From Hyphococcus sp. (GTDB taxonomy: Bacteria > Pseudomonadota > Alphaproteobacteria > Caulobacterales > Parvularculaceae): 64,000 bases of DNA. The position numbers were made by a program, and so were the translations under genes. The notes under the pieces are model-generated. The model made no database searches, was not told the DNA's origin, and worked only from the letters and a program-made list of their open reading frames with translations. Shown here piece after piece: positions 1 to 8,487 of this stretch. The stretch is taken from NCBI GenBank assembly GCA_028281665.1, contig JANQJK010000016.1, positions 310,001 through 374,000 of the forward strand. The letters run 5' to 3'. Each line of letters opens with the position of its first letter. The first letter of the stretch is position 1.

Positions 1-200
1 CCTGGGCCGAACAACTTTCAAAGATTCGTGTAGAGACGCTCGTGCTGGCGACAAACTCCTCATTGCTGGAAGGCTCGCGCGCAGGGAGCAAGGTTATTCC
101 ATCTGCACAACTGCTGGAGCGCCTCGATGTCAAACGCGCGGTTCTTGACGAAGCGGCGCAGACAATTGCGGCAGACCTCAACAATTTTCTGACAGGTTAG
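1..200 (+). CDS. C-terminal end of an unidentified protein (5' partial)
   Basis: A reading frame is open from base 3 to a TAG at 198-200, giving about 65 residues ending in DLNNFLTG; the start lies outside the window. Residues reading LSKIRVETLVLAT followed by an Ala-rich C-terminal helix are faintly like the last part of an alpha/beta hydrolase, but there is too little sequence to name a family. It ends directly against the decayed region that follows. Confidence 0.5.
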   Translation, partial: WAEQLSKIRVETLVLATNSSLLEGSRAGSKVIPSAQLLERLDVKRAVLDEAAQTIAADLNNFLTG

Positions 201-404
201 GTGAACAACCGATTGGCGGCGCAACTGCCGATCTTCGGGGATCAGCGACGCCGCCTGTTATGCCCTGCGCAAAAAGTACGGGGTGTGGCCCCCAACCGCG
301 ATCGGAAGTGCTGGTTGACTGATAAAGCCGCACTCCAGAGGGAAACGGGGTTCAAAGGTGAGATCAAACGCTCAAAGATCTATGATCCGCCAGAATGGGG
401 TCCG

Positions 405-740
405 CTGCGTTTCAAGACTTCTAATCGGCATTGAGAAATCTACAACCACCTCATTGATACCTGCATTGAATTCGGTGAGTCCGTGGAGACGGCTATCGAG
501 CGGGCGGGACGACGCATCCTGAGCATCGAAGACGAGATATTGTCGTTGGTGAAGACACCGCATCAAGGGACTCTAAGACCGGAATTCATGGATGGCCTGC
601 GGAACGTCACCAAAAATAAGGCGGTGTTTTACTTTGTCGTCGATGAAGCGCAGGAAACCGTTCGGCTTCTAGCTGCCTTTTTCGGCGGGCAGGACCATCA
701 GCGACATATGTTGTCCCGATTGCTCAATCCCTGGAGATAG
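405..740 (+). pseudogene. RelE/ParE-family toxin, interrupted by an in-frame stop
   Basis: The frame from 435 reads EIYNHLIDTCIEFGE, then a basic helix, GLRNVTKNKAVFYFVVD, and ends FFGGQDHQRHMLSRLL, the usual C-terminal half of a ParE-type plasmid-stabilisation toxin. The N-terminal strand (LRFKTSNRH) lies in the same frame just upstream, cut off by a TGA at 432-434. A GTG at 483 could still start an 85-residue product, but that would lack the first strand and helix of the fold. No antitoxin gene is recognisable upstream. A dead toxin gene is the simplest reading. Confidence 0.7.
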
Positions 741-757
741 AGAGGGCATTTTACTAA

Positions 758-835
758 CACGGTGAATTCGACCGCCTCTTCACACCAGACGAATGCTGGA
801 ACTCCTTCAAGGCGCAAAACTATGTTGCAGTTTAA
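758..835 (+). pseudogene. C-terminal scrap of an IS630-type transposase
   Basis: Twenty-five codons ending in TAA read HGEFDRLFTPDECWNSFK and then AQNYVAV, which resembles the extreme C-terminus of IS630-family transposases (a short tail with a TP-E-C-NYF-like motif). Nothing upstream in this frame continues the transposase, so only the tail survives. It lies just after the broken ParE gene, which fits a decayed mobile region. Identification is from memory of the family. Confidence 0.5.
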
Positions 836-959
836 TCGCCCGAGACTCTAAATGGCTTTGCCTTGAGCACCGATCTTTGAAAAACTGAAACATGCAGCCT
901 CTCATCGCAAATGAATAGGAATATTAGCGGGCGCAGGTGTGACTCGCCTGTAAAAGTCG

Positions 960-1007
960 GTCACCATTTGTCACCGAAGTGTACGGATATTGGTGACATA
1001 CAGTGAC
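960..1007. repeat. Large imperfect inverted repeat
   Basis: The arms are 960-975 (GTCACCATTTGTCACC) and 992-1007 (GGTGACATACAGTGAC). The reverse complement of the second matches the first at 13 of 16 positions, with a 16-base spacer. Each arm also carries two GTCAC/GTGAC half-sites. There is no T-run, so it is not an obvious terminator. It could be a protein-binding site or the end of a lost mobile element. The rest of 836-1237 holds no gene I can support. Confidence 0.45.
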
Positions 1008-1049
1008 AGGAGCGGACAGGCCCCTGACGTCAATGCAGCCTTGCGCCAG

Positions 1050-1205
1050 CTAGATAGATACTACCAAAAGCTTCGAATAATCAGCCTTCTTAGGAGGCGG
1101 ATTGTACAGCTTTTCTATATCCAGAAGCCTGTTCCAGTCTGAAATCACCTCTAAAAACCGGTTCAAGGCATCTCCCGCAAGTGACGCCAGAACCAGCGGC
1201 TGTTT
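1050..1205 (-). pseudogene. Short coding-like remnant, unidentified
   Basis: On the minus strand the frame between stops at 1206-1208 and 1050-1052 gives about 51 residues with protein-like composition, including GDALNRFLEVISDWNRLL and a Pro/Lys-rich end. There is no start codon with a ribosome-binding site and no family I recognise. It lies just downstream of the LytTR regulator gene and may be the tail of a lost gene. Confidence 0.2.
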
Positions 1206-1237
1206 TCAGATCGAACGCAGCGCGGCGTGGGCCGACC

Positions 1238-2053
1238 CTAAAGGAACCGCGCCACGACATCCTTGTAGGATCGCGACAGTTTCAATTCCTGGCCGTTGTC
1301 GAGGATGAGGAAGTATTCGCCATTGGAATGGGGGTGGAGTTCCTTGACCTTGCTGACGTTGACGATGGCGGAACGATGCACCCGCTGGAACCGGGACGGA
1401 TCAAGGCGCTGCGTCAACGCTTTCATGGTTTCACGAATGATGTGTGTCTTGCCGCCGGCGTGAATGCACATATAGTCGCCTGCCGCATCGATCCATTCTA
1501 TTTCATCCGCATCAAGAACAACTACTTTGGAGCCGTCCTTAAAGGAAAGACGCTCCGAATACCGTTCTTTCTCCGCCCAGTCCGGGTCCGCGATCAGTTC
1601 CTTGATCCGGTCCTGTTCGTCCTCGGAAAGCGAGGCGAGAAGCTCGACAAGTTTTGATTCGCGCGTGAGCGCCGCTTTTGAGTGAAGCGCTTCCCTGATC
1701 CGGTGGATCGCGTCTTTGAGGCGCTCCTCTTCAACGGGCTTGACGATATAGTCGAGCGCGTTCGCTTCGAAAGCGTCGATTGCGAACTTGTCGTAAGCGG
1801 TCACGAAAATGAACAGCGGCGCCGGCGCGCCGATCAACGCACGCACCACGCCGAACCCGTCAAGGCCGGGCATCTGGATATCAAGAAACACAACGTCCGG
1901 CGTCCTTGCGCGAATCTCCTTGACGGCTTCGCGGCCGTTGGCGCATTCGCCGACAATGTCGACTTCCGGAAACTCGGCAAGCCTCATTTTCAGGCCGCGC
2001 AAGGCAAGCGGCTCATCATCAACGAGGATCGCCCTAATCTTCTCGTCGGTCAT
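1238..2053 (-). CDS. LytTR-family response regulator
   Basis: A 271-residue two-component response regulator. The receiver domain (about 7-120) has the acidic pair DDE, the phospho-acceptor Asp in DVVFLDIQMPG, the conserved Thr in FVTAYD and Lys in IVKP. A linker follows, and then a C-terminal LytTR DNA-binding domain (about 170-270, DEIEWIDAAGDYMCIH ... RVHRSAIVNVSKV). LytTR proteins bind direct repeats as dimers. The gene starts 24 bases after the LytS-like kinase gene ends, so the two should form one operon and one signalling pathway. The signal and targets cannot be read from the sequence. Confidence 0.93.
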   Translation of the reverse strand: MTDEKIRAILVDDEPLALRGLKMRLAEFPEVDIVGECANGREAVKEIRARTPDVVFLDIQMPGLDGFGVVRALIGAPAPLFIFVTAYDKFAIDAFEANALDYIVKPVEEERLKDAIHRIREALHSKAALTRESKLVELLASLSEDEQDRIKELIADPDWAEKERYSERLSFKDGSKVVVLDADEIEWIDAAGDYMCIHAGGKTHIIRETMKALTQRLDPSRFQRVHRSAIVNVSKVKELHPHSNGEYFLILDNGQELKLSRSYKDVVARFL

Positions 2054-2077
2054 TATATTTTCCCCGTCTTCTTCCTT

Positions 2078-3277
2078 CTAGTCTTTCGTTTCAAATGGGA
2101 TGCGGATCGACACACACAGTCCCTGCGGGTCCACATTACAAAGGCGGAACTCACACCGGTCCTGATAAAGATAGGCAAGCCGATCGCGCATATTGACGAG
2201 GCCGACGCCCGCTTTTGCATCGCGCAACAGGGACGCAGGATCTTCGGGCGCATTGGGTCCGTTGTCGCAGACCTTCATGACAAGCGACTTGCCGTCCCGC
2301 TCGGCGGAAACGGAAATCTCGCCGCCGGATTCCATGTGCGCAATCGCATATTTTATGGCGTTCTCAATCGCCGGCTGCAAAATCAGGGACGGCACACGGG
2401 CATCAAGCAGGCTGTCGTCAATCTCAAAGTTGAGCTTCAGCCGGTCCGCGAAGCGCGTTTTCTCGATCTCAAGATACAGCTTCAGTGCACGGACTTCCTC
2501 CGCGAGGGACGTCTTCAACAACGGGTCGCTATCAAGTGAATAGCGCAGAAACGCAGATAGCTGCGAAATCATCTTGTTTGCCTGCTTGCCGTCCTGCTCC
2601 AGCACCAGCGTGGAAATGGCGTTCAGCGTATTGAAAAGGAAATGGGGATTGAGCTGATAGCGTAGCATCTTGAGCTGTGCCTGATCGGCAAGGCGCGCGG
2701 ACAGAACAACGCGCTCCATCTCATTGCGCAGGTTCAGGTAATAGTTGATGCCGAAATAGAAACCGGCCCACGAACCCAGAAGAAACAGATTGGCCTGAAT
2801 ATCCGGCAGCAGCAGGAGGAGCTGATTGCCGACCCCGAACGGCATGTTCCGGGTGTCGAGCCATTCCGGACCGAAGATGTAGCTGAAGATCTTCGTCTTC
2901 ATTGCGGCCATCGCCACCGCCATTAGAATGGTCGACGGGATGGCGATCAGAAAGATGTATATCGGCTTCTGGCCGCGCGCATAGTGATATATCGGCCGGG
3001 CGAGAATGCTTGTCGTCAGGAAGCCGACCAGGGATGAGGCGAGGGAGTAAAGCAGCGCCTCCGGCGTACGGCCGGCCACGAACGTCGATACGCTTGAGAC
3101 GTGCAGGATAAAGAAGCCGAGCCAGCCGGCGGTCTGGAGCACCCAGAACATCCGGTTCTTGTCGGCAAAAAGCCAGTTCATCCAATGCCGGGAGCGCCCA
3201 GGGGCATCAATGAAGGGTCCGCCTCTCGGCCGCGATACCTCGGCCGTCGTCATTTGCGTTTGTCGCGAGTCATCCAT
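2078..3277 (-). CDS. LytS/YehU-type sensor histidine kinase
   Basis: About 399 residues. After a short N-terminal stretch come four hydrophobic segments (around MFWVLQTAGWLGFFILHV, the LLYSLASSLVGFL region, PIYIFLIAIPSTILM and FLLGSWAGFYFGIN), then a His_kinase domain with phospho-acceptor His in QLNPHFLFNTLNAI and an ATPase domain with the N-box PAIENAIKYA and a glycine box near GVGLVNMRDRL. I chose the ATG at 3277 because GGAG stands upstream; an in-frame ATG at 3349 has no such site. It lies downstream of putA on the same strand and directly precedes its LytTR partner. Confidence 0.9.
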   Translation of the reverse strand: MDDSRQTQMTTAEVSRPRGGPFIDAPGRSRHWMNWLFADKNRMFWVLQTAGWLGFFILHVSSVSTFVAGRTPEALLYSLASSLVGFLTTSILARPIYHYARGQKPIYIFLIAIPSTILMAVAMAAMKTKIFSYIFGPEWLDTRNMPFGVGNQLLLLLPDIQANLFLLGSWAGFYFGINYYLNLRNEMERVVLSARLADQAQLKMLRYQLNPHFLFNTLNAISTLVLEQDGKQANKMISQLSAFLRYSLDSDPLLKTSLAEEVRALKLYLEIEKTRFADRLKLNFEIDDSLLDARVPSLILQPAIENAIKYAIAHMESGGEISVSAERDGKSLVMKVCDNGPNAPEDPASLLRDAKAGVGLVNMRDRLAYLYQDRCEFRLCNVDPQGLCVSIRIPFETKD

Positions 3278-3371
3278 GGTTATCAACGCGGCTCCTTCGC
3301 ATTGTGCAACCGCACTTGCGGTGAAGCGAGCCCCGCTCGCGACAAACATTGCGTCAGTTGCCGTGCGCCGC

Positions 3372-6300
3372 TCATTCGCTGAGCGACAGGAGGCGAACGT
3401 CGCCGCCCGCCGCCGTTGTATTGATGGTTAACGTGCGTTCCGCGCAGTATCGCCACGGAGCATCGTTTGCGGAAACGATCGGGATGATTGAGCCCGGTCT
3501 TTCCGCCAGCGCTTTCTCAATCATCGCCAGTCCCTCGTTCCCGCCGTCGAAACAGACGAGGCGAACGGCGTCATCCATCAACGCGGCGCGCGGCAGCGGG
3601 CCATCGTGTACATACAATACGCCGCGCGGCGCACCGCCGGCGTCCAGCGCCTCTTCGAGCACGCTGACGTCTTCTGATCGTTCGCATACGGCAAGATTTC
3701 CCGCCGCGATGGCCTTTAACGCCTGTATTGCGCCGTCGTTGTCGTCGCCAAGGCAAAGAGCGACGCCGCGCCCGCGCAGCTTCAGCGTATTCGCTTCGCC
3801 CGTTGGTCCCGGCAATTCCGAATTGCCGGCGGCGAGCTTTGTGATTTCCCTGACTTCCTCGCGAACATCGCCGGATGCAAAGTCGACGGTTTTCAGCGCG
3901 GCGTTGACGACATCAACGCGATTGCATTCGTTCCAGGCCGCGTAAACGCCAGCGCTCTCCGTCAGGTGCTGCGCAAGCTCGCTATCGATGGCGCCGTCAA
4001 CAAGGGTTGGCGTCGTCTCAGAGTCTTCTCGCGGCCGTTGCACGAGCGCTTTCAGATAGTGGGGTCCGCCGGCCTTCGGCCCTGTGCCCGAAAGGCCTTC
4101 GCCGCCAAATGGCTGAACGCCGACGACGGCGCCGATCTGGTTTCGGTTGACATAAATGTTTCCGATGCGCGCGCGACGGGCGATCGTGTTCATCGTTTCG
4201 TCGATCCGCGTGTGAACGCCCATGGTCAACCCATAGCCGAGTTTGTTGATGGAATCGATCAAAGAGGTTAATTCGTCTGCGGAATAGCGCAGCACATGCA
4301 GCACCGGCCCGAAAATTTCCTGTTTGAGGTCGGCGAGGGCGTCGATTTCGAAGGCCGCCGGCGGCACGAATGTGCCGTCGCCGTCGCTTACAGGGGGAGC
4401 GTGCGCGATGACGCGCGCTTCTTTTTCCAGGATTGAAAGATGCCTGTCGATATTGGCCCGGGCCTCTTCGTCGATCACCGGCCCGACATCCGTATCGAGC
4501 CTTGCCGGATCGCCAAGGCGCAATTCCGCCATGGCGCCGGAGAGCATCTCTTCAAACCGGTCGAACACATCGTTCTGCACGCAGACAACGCGGCAGGCGG
4601 AGCAGCGCTGACCCGCGCTTTGAAACGCCGATGCGACCGTATCCGTCACGGCCTGTTCCAGAAGCGCGGTTGAATCGACAATCATGGCGTTGATCCCGCC
4701 GGTTTCGGCAATCAGCGCGACGTCGCCCCGGTCTGTATCGACGAGGGTCTTTTTGATGGCTTTTGCGGTCGCCGTAGACCCGGTGAACACAACACCGTTC
4801 ACATGGTCGTTTGAGACGAGCGGTGCGCCGACGGTCGGGCCGTCGCCCGGAACAAAATGCAGGGCGCCCGCCGGGATTCCGGCGTCATGTAACAGTCTGA
4901 TGGCTTCGAAAGCGATGAGCGGCGTTTGCTCGGCGGGCTTGGCGACGACGCAGTTTCCGGCGGCGAGCGCGGCGCTCACTTGTCCCAGGAAGATTGCGAG
5001 GGGAAAGTTCCACGGAGAAATGCATGCAACAACGCCTAAGGGCGCGCCATCGAGGGTTTCGCACTCATCGGCATAGTAACGAAGAAAGTCGACCGCTTCG
5101 CGGATCTCCGCGATTGCATCGGGCCAGGTCTTGCCCGCTTCTGCGACCGCAAGCGCCATGAATTCTTCGCCGCGTTCCTCAAGGAGCGTTGCCGCTTTAC
5201 GGAGGGTGTAGGCGCGCGTTCCCGCCGGCGTCGCCGCCCATTTCGCCGCAAACTTTGCGGCCGTCTTGCAGGCCGTTTCCACATCGCTTTCGGATCCGCT
5301 GACAACGGCGCCCGCCGTGGCGTCGACAAATGCCGGATTGGCAACCGGTTGTTCGTCGCCATCGATTGCCTCCCCATTGACGATAGGCGTTGCGACACAG
5401 TCCGGCGCGCGGGTCGACGTCAATCGCGCTGCGGTTTCGGGATCCGTTTCGTCCCAGCCCTTTGCGGCCATTCTGCCGCCAAGGTGGTTGCGAGGGGCAG
5501 GGATATGGGGATTTGAAACCGTCTCCAGCGTTTCGATTTCATGAAACGGGTCGGCGACGATGTCGTCGACGGACAAATCCGGATCGATCAACTGATTGAC
5601 GAAGGAAGAGTTGGCGCCGTTTTCTAAAAGCCTGCGGACGAGATAGGGCAGCAATTCCTTGTGGCCGCCCACAGGCGCATAGATGCGCGATACGGCGCCT
5701 TTTTCGATGAGGCTATCATGCAGCGACTCGCCCATCCCGTGCAGCCGCTGAAATTCGTAATCTGAATAATCGCCCGCCATCTCCATCACGGTCGTCGCCG
5801 TTAACGCGTTATGGGTTGCAAATTGCGGATAGAAGGCGTCCGTCGACGACAGGATTTTGCGTGCGCAGGCTATATAAGAAAGATCGGTCAGCGTCTTGCG
5901 TGTGAAGACAGGATAGCTTTCCAGCCCCATCACCTGCGCGCGTTTGATTTCGGCGTCCCAGTAGGCGCCCTTGACGAGCCGCACCATGATTCGCCGCCCC
6001 GTCTCGCGTGAGAGTGCGGCCAGCCAATCCAGAACGTGCATGGCCCGGCGCTGATAGGCCTGAACGACGACGCCGAAACCGCGCCAGTCGGCGAGCGCGG
6101 GATCGCGCATCAACTGCTCAATAATATCGAGGGACAAATCGAGCCGGTCGGCTTCTTCCGCATCGATATTGAAGCCCATGTTGGCTGCCTTCGCCTGACG
6201 CGCCAGCCTGGCGACCCGTGCGCCAAGCTCGGTCAGGACGCGCTCTTTCTTGCCGTATTCATAGCGCGGGTGGAGCGCTGAGAGCTTGACGGAGATGCCG

Positions 6301-7034
6301 GGATTGTCGACCGCGCGTTTCGCCGTCGCATGACTGGCGATTGCGGCAATCGCGGCTTCGTATTCGTTGAAATATCGGTCGGCGTCCGCGGCCGTATGGG
6401 CGGCCTCTCCCAGCATGTCGAACGAGAAGAGATACCCGTTGGCTCCGAATTTGCGCCCGCGGCGCATGGCCTCGTCTATGGTTTCGCCGAGGACGAAGTG
6501 CTCGCCCATGATGCGCATCGCCTGGGCGACCGAGGCGCGAATGACCGGCTCGCCCAGCCGGTCGAGAGCACCTTTCGTTGCTTTCGCCATTTGCCCAAGC
6601 GGATCCTTCGCCTCAACGTCGTCGAGCCAGGCCGCCGTCAGCATCAGCGCGCGGGTGGAGAAGTTGACCAGCGGGAAGGGGCTTTTGCCTTTGTGGGCGC
6701 CCCAGTCGCCAGCCTCGATCTTGTCCTCGATCAATGAATTGGCCGTCGCCGCGTCCGGCGTGCGCAACAGCGCTTCGGCAAGGCGCATCAGGGTGACGCC
6801 CTCGGCGGTCGAAAGCCCGTATTCCTGCAAAAACTTGTCGATCAGGCCGGAGCGCATGGCGCCGGCGCGCGCCAGCGCCACGAACTCGCCAGCCCGCGTC
6901 TGCGCTCGTTCTCGTGCGCCGGCGTCGAGGTTGGCGAACGAAATCAACGCTTTCACATGGGTCTCTTCGTGCACAAGAGTGTGATGTCGGATCATGCCGC
7001 GCAGAGATGTCAGGTTGTGGTCTTCGCCGCTCAT
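3372..7034 (-). CDS. putA: Bifunctional proline dehydrogenase / P5C dehydrogenase
   Basis: About 1220 residues. It oxidises proline to glutamate in two steps with substrate channelling. The N-terminal half is the FAD-dependent proline dehydrogenase barrel (VRLVKGAYWDAEIK, and the RRLLENGANSSFVNQL segment); the C-terminal half is an aldehyde dehydrogenase with general-base Glu near 777 (AETGG) and nucleophile Cys near 811 (GQRCSACR), followed by an extra ~200-residue C-terminal domain. No ribbon-helix-helix DNA-binding domain precedes the barrel, so this form cannot self-repress like E. coli PutA. The frame opens at a TTG (7109), but the ATG at 7034 (MSGEDHNL) is a more credible start. Confidence 0.95.
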   Translation of the reverse strand: MSGEDHNLTSLRGMIRHHTLVHEETHVKALISFANLDAGARERAQTRAGEFVALARAGAMRSGLIDKFLQEYGLSTAEGVTLMRLAEALLRTPDAATANSLIEDKIEAGDWGAHKGKSPFPLVNFSTRALMLTAAWLDDVEAKDPLGQMAKATKGALDRLGEPVIRASVAQAMRIMGEHFVLGETIDEAMRRGRKFGANGYLFSFDMLGEAAHTAADADRYFNEYEAAIAAIASHATAKRAVDNPGISVKLSALHPRYEYGKKERVLTELGARVARLARQAKAANMGFNIDAEEADRLDLSLDIIEQLMRDPALADWRGFGVVVQAYQRRAMHVLDWLAALSRETGRRIMVRLVKGAYWDAEIKRAQVMGLESYPVFTRKTLTDLSYIACARKILSSTDAFYPQFATHNALTATTVMEMAGDYSDYEFQRLHGMGESLHDSLIEKGAVSRIYAPVGGHKELLPYLVRRLLENGANSSFVNQLIDPDLSVDDIVADPFHEIETLETVSNPHIPAPRNHLGGRMAAKGWDETDPETAARLTSTRAPDCVATPIVNGEAIDGDEQPVANPAFVDATAGAVVSGSESDVETACKTAAKFAAKWAATPAGTRAYTLRKAATLLEERGEEFMALAVAEAGKTWPDAIAEIREAVDFLRYYADECETLDGAPLGVVACISPWNFPLAIFLGQVSAALAAGNCVVAKPAEQTPLIAFEAIRLLHDAGIPAGALHFVPGDGPTVGAPLVSNDHVNGVVFTGSTATAKAIKKTLVDTDRGDVALIAETGGINAMIVDSTALLEQAVTDTVASAFQSAGQRCSACRVVCVQNDVFDRFEEMLSGAMAELRLGDPARLDTDVGPVIDEEARANIDRHLSILEKEARVIAHAPPVSDGDGTFVPPAAFEIDALADLKQEIFGPVLHVLRYSADELTSLIDSINKLGYGLTMGVHTRIDETMNTIARRARIGNIYVNRNQIGAVVGVQPFGGEGLSGTGPKAGGPHYLKALVQRPREDSETTPTLVDGAIDSELAQHLTESAGVYAAWNECNRVDVVNAALKTVDFASGDVREEVREITKLAAGNSELPGPTGEANTLKLRGRGVALCLGDDNDGAIQALKAIAAGNLAVCERSEDVSVLEEALDAGGAPRGVLYVHDGPLPRAALMDDAVRLVCFDGGNEGLAMIEKALAERPGSIIPIVSANDAPWRYCAERTLTINTTAAGGDVRLLSLSE

Positions 7035-7256
7035 TCGATTTCTCACGCAAGTGTTTGAACAATCGTCGCAATAGCCGTTTCGGCTGGGGCTGTCATCCGG
7101 TTTCGCCAAGGTTCACATTGACATTCTAACAGGGCCGCTCGGCACTGCATTGCGGCATTGCGAAAGGCCTTCCGAGAGAATACCTAACAGCCTGAAATCG
7201 CCGCGCCGGAGCGGCCCGAACTCCCAGCCGGAATAACGCCGAAAGGACCGAATTTC

Positions 7257-8468
7257 ATGACTGACGCATTTATTTATGACGCGGTGCGAACCCCCCGGGG
7301 GAAAGGCAAGGCGGACGGGTCTCTGCATGAGATCACGCCGGTGTCTCTGGCGACACAGGTGCTTGGCGCGATCCGCGACCGAAACGAAATCGACACCGCG
7401 GAAATCGACGATGTGGCATTCGGCTGCGTCTCGCCGGTTGGGGAGCAGGGCGCCGTGATCACGCGCTCGGCGATCCTGAACGCCGGATTCTCCGAGATGA
7501 CCGCAGGCATTCACGTCAACCGGTTTTGCGCATCCGGACTTGAATCGATCAACATCGCGGCTTCCAAAGTGAAGGCCGGCGAGGCGGACCTGACCATTGG
7601 CGGCGGCGTTGAATCCATGAGCCGCGTGCCCATGGGTTCTGACGGCGGCGCCATGGCGACTGATCCGGCGGTTGCGTTCAAATCCTATTTCGTGCCGCAG
7701 GGGATTTCCGCAGACCTTATCGCCACGAAATACGGCTTCTCCCGCGACGACGCCGACGCTTACGCCGTCGAAAGCCAGAAGCGCGCCGCGAAATCCTGGG
7801 AAGAAAACCGGTTTGAAAAGTCGATCGTTCCGGTCAAGGACGTCATGGGCGAGCCGGTGCTCGCCCATGACGAAACCGTTCGCGCGAATGCAGATATGCA
7901 GAGTCTCGGTGCGCTCAACCCGTCATTTGCGATGATGGGCGAACAGTTCGGGTTTGATGCAGTGGCGATCCAGAAATATCCGGACGTCGAACGCATTAAT
8001 CACATTCATCACGCCGGCAACTCATCGGGCATTGTTGACGGCGCCGCGGCCGTGCTGATCGGCAATGAAGAGATTGGCAAGAAACTCGGGTTGAAACCGC
8101 GTGCGCGCATCCGTGCGGCGGCTTCCATCGGGTCGGAGCCGACCATCATGCTCACCGGGCCGGAATTTGCGGCGAAAAAAGTGCTCGCCCGCGCGGGCAT
8201 GGACAAGAAAGACATCGACCTCTGGGAATTGAACGAAGCATTTGCATCGGTCGTTATGCGTTTCATGCAGGCGCTCGACATCGATCACAATGAAATCAAC
8301 GTGAACGGCGGCGCCATCGCCATGGGCCATCCCCTCGGCGCCACCGGCGCCATGATCCTCGGCACAATGGTCGACGAGCTGGAACGCTCGAACAAGGAAA
8401 CTGCGCTTGTGACACTCTGCATCGGTGGCGGCATGGGCACGGCGACCATCATCGAACGCGTGAATTAA
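7257..8468 (+). CDS. Acetyl-CoA C-acyltransferase (thiolase)
   Basis: A 403-residue thiolase that cleaves 3-ketoacyl-CoA in the last step of beta-oxidation. The nucleophile is Cys91 ([10 protein letters not shown]); NEAFA and [15 protein letters not shown] carry the catalytic Asn/His region, and CIGGGMG near the C-terminus carries the second active-site Cys. An AAGGA lies about 10 bases before the ATG. The FadJ-like gene follows after 19 bases, so the pair forms a FadIJ- or FadAB-like operon whose products probably associate. It is divergent from putA. Confidence 0.95.
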   Translation: MTDAFIYDAVRTPRGKGKADGSLHEITPVSLATQVLGAIRDRNEIDTAEIDDVAFGCVSPVGEQGAVITRSAILNAGFSEMTAGIHVNRFCASGLESINIAASKVKAGEADLTIGGGVESMSRVPMGSDGGAMATDPAVAFKSYFVPQGISADLIATKYGFSRDDADAYAVESQKRAAKSWEENRFEKSIVPVKDVMGEPVLAHDETVRANADMQSLGALNPSFAMMGEQFGFDAVAIQKYPDVERINHIHHAGNSSGIVDGAAAVLIGNEEIGKKLGLKPRARIRAAASIGSEPTIMLTGPEFAAKKVLARAGMDKKDIDLWELNEAFASVVMRFMQALDIDHNEINVNGGAIAMGHPLGATGAMILGTMVDELERSNKETALVTLCIGGGMGTATIIERVN

Positions 8469-8487
8469 TCAGGGGCGATTGAACATT

